Shown: in pieces, positions 5,438 through 6,229 of the stretch
How positions within the stretch are numbered: the first letter of the stretch is position 1
Layout: the number at the start of each line of letters is the position of its first letter
Assembly (NCBI GenBank): GCA_003819755.1
Contig: RPQK01000480.1
Span: 1-6,229 of the forward strand
Length of the DNA: 6,229 bases
Direction: 5' to 3'
Source: Acidobacteriota bacterium
Lineage (GTDB): Bacteria; Acidobacteriota; UBA6911; RPQK01
Translations under genes and position numbers: made by a program
Notes under the pieces: generated by a model
Database searches by the model: none
Told to the model about the DNA's origin: nothing
What the model saw: the letters and a program-made list of their open reading frames with translations, nothing else

Positions 5438-6229
5438 ATGGACTTCAGGAAGAACCGACTTTCGTTTCTAGTTCTCCTCAACCTTTGCATTGTCCTCATA
5501 GTCCTCAATTCATACCCCCATCTAATTCGCCCTGATTTTCCGTCCACGCTTCGTCAACTCAGCAGCTTCATGATGGAGGAAACCGTTTCTCCCCAGCCCC
5601 AGCCCGACGTCCTCCGTTTTGAAGACTCCTTTGACCGATCGTCGACCGTTCAGGATGTTCTTCTCAAATACAACTTCACCGCCCAGGAGGCCCAGCGACT
5701 GATCGACGAAACACGCGACGTCTACAACCTGAACCGCGTCATGGCGGGCAACGAGTTCCTGATCGAGTTTGCCGACAAGGCCTTCCGCTCTCTGCGCTAC
5801 GAGATAAGCGATGAGGAGTTCCTGACCGTCGTATTGGAGAACGGTGCGTATGCGGCCAAACGAACCAAGTACGAGTTTGACACGGTGGTCGAGGAGTTCT
5901 ACGGGAGAATCGAGGGGTCCCTCTGGAACACGTTGGTTTCGCAAGGCGAAGATCACAGGCTTGTCATCGAACTGATTAACATCCTTCGCTGGGACGTGCC
6001 TTTTACAGCCATTCAGCCGGGTGATTCCTTCAAACTGATCGTCGAGAAGAAGTACCGGGAAGGCCGGTTCGTGAAGTACGGCCGCATTCGTGCGGTTGAG
6101 TTCCGCCGCGGAGAGAAGAGTTACTACGCGTTCCTCTTTGAGGATCCGAAGACTCACAAGGATCTCTATTACGACGAAAACGGAAACAGTGTCAGGAAAG
6201 CCTTCCTGAAGGTTCCTTTCCACTTCAAC
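5438..6229 (+). CDS. M23-family murein endopeptidase, N-terminal part (cut by window end)
   Basis: The frame is open to the right edge and gives 264 residues of a longer protein. Residues 1-25 are a signal anchor (MDFRKNR, then a hydrophobic run LSFLVLLNLCIVLIVL). After a Pro/Gln-rich linker, residues 68-111 resemble an OapA/LysM-like domain (STVQDVLLKYNFTAQEA to MAGNEFLIEF). Residues about 120-240 resemble the second N-terminal domain of Csd3/MepM-type peptidases (GSLWNTLVSQGED, INILRWDVPFTAIQPGDSF, KYGRIRAVEF). Positions 245-264 (YYDENGNSVRKAFLKVPFHF) are the usual lead into the M23 catalytic domain, which hydrolyses peptidoglycan cross-links in the periplasm. The zinc-binding catalytic motifs lie beyond the window, so activity cannot be judged. 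The preceding 44-bp gap suggests co-transcription with coaD. Confidence 0.85.
   Translation, partial: MDFRKNRLSFLVLLNLCIVLIVLNSYPHLIRPDFPSTLRQLSSFMMEETVSPQPQPDVLRFEDSFDRSSTVQDVLLKYNFTAQEAQRLIDETRDVYNLNRVMAGNEFLIEFADKAFRSLRYEISDEEFLTVVLENGAYAAKRTKYEFDTVVEEFYGRIEGSLWNTLVSQGEDHRLVIELINILRWDVPFTAIQPGDSFKLIVEKKYREGRFVKYGRIRAVEFRRGEKSYYAFLFEDPKTHKDLYYDENGNSVRKAFLKVPFHFN

Noticed and set aside
5522..6223. Minus-strand open frame of 233 codons at the right end
   Set aside because: It is antisense to the M23-type peptidase, whose signal anchor, ribosome site and domain motifs are convincing.

Overview
The window is a moderately GC-rich stretch, dense in genes, from a Gram-negative bacterium. Evidence for this is a signal-peptide-bearing beta-barrel-like protein that ends in Phe, two exported or membrane-anchored regulatory proteins, and the N-terminal part of a murein M23 peptidase. 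An Acidobacteriota-like or similar environmental lineage is my guess from the TPR/CHAT/ECF content and the GC-rich dispersed hairpins. No rRNA or other phylogenetic marker is present to settle it.

Layout: (1) Positions 128-3949, minus strand, hold a compact three-gene operon read right to left. It encodes an ECF sigma factor, a zinc-finger anti-sigma protein with one membrane helix and an outside TPR domain, and an 844-residue exported TPR-CHAT protease-like protein with an intact His/Cys dyad and a C-terminal membrane anchor. Sigma and anti-sigma overlap by ATGA. The CHAT gene is separated from the anti-sigma gene by 52 bp holding a perfect 18-bp inverted repeat and a nine-codon leader ORF whose stop overlaps the CHAT start codon. 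A strong sigma70-type promoter (TTGACA, 18 bp, TATACT) lies at 3997-4026 and argues that the sigma factor starts at 3949, not at the upstream ATG at 4051. (2) Positions 3950-4197 are intergenic and hold that promoter and a set of overlapping GC-rich inverted repeats; a related sequence lies at 91-112, beyond the other end of the operon. (3) Positions 4198-4785, minus strand, encode a small predicted outer-membrane beta-barrel protein. (4) Divergent from it, on the plus strand, is coaD (phosphopantetheine adenylyltransferase, 4884-5393), followed after 44 bp by the N-terminal 264 residues of an M23-type murein endopeptidase that runs off the right edge.

How they work together: the sigma, anti-sigma and CHAT genes look like one signalling module. 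A periplasmic TPR-CHAT protease and the periplasmic TPR domain of the anti-sigma face the same compartment, so the protease, or its TPR scaffold, may sense a signal and act on the anti-sigma to free the sigma factor. That link is inference from topology and operon structure. coaD and the M23 gene are probably co-transcribed but are not obviously related in function.
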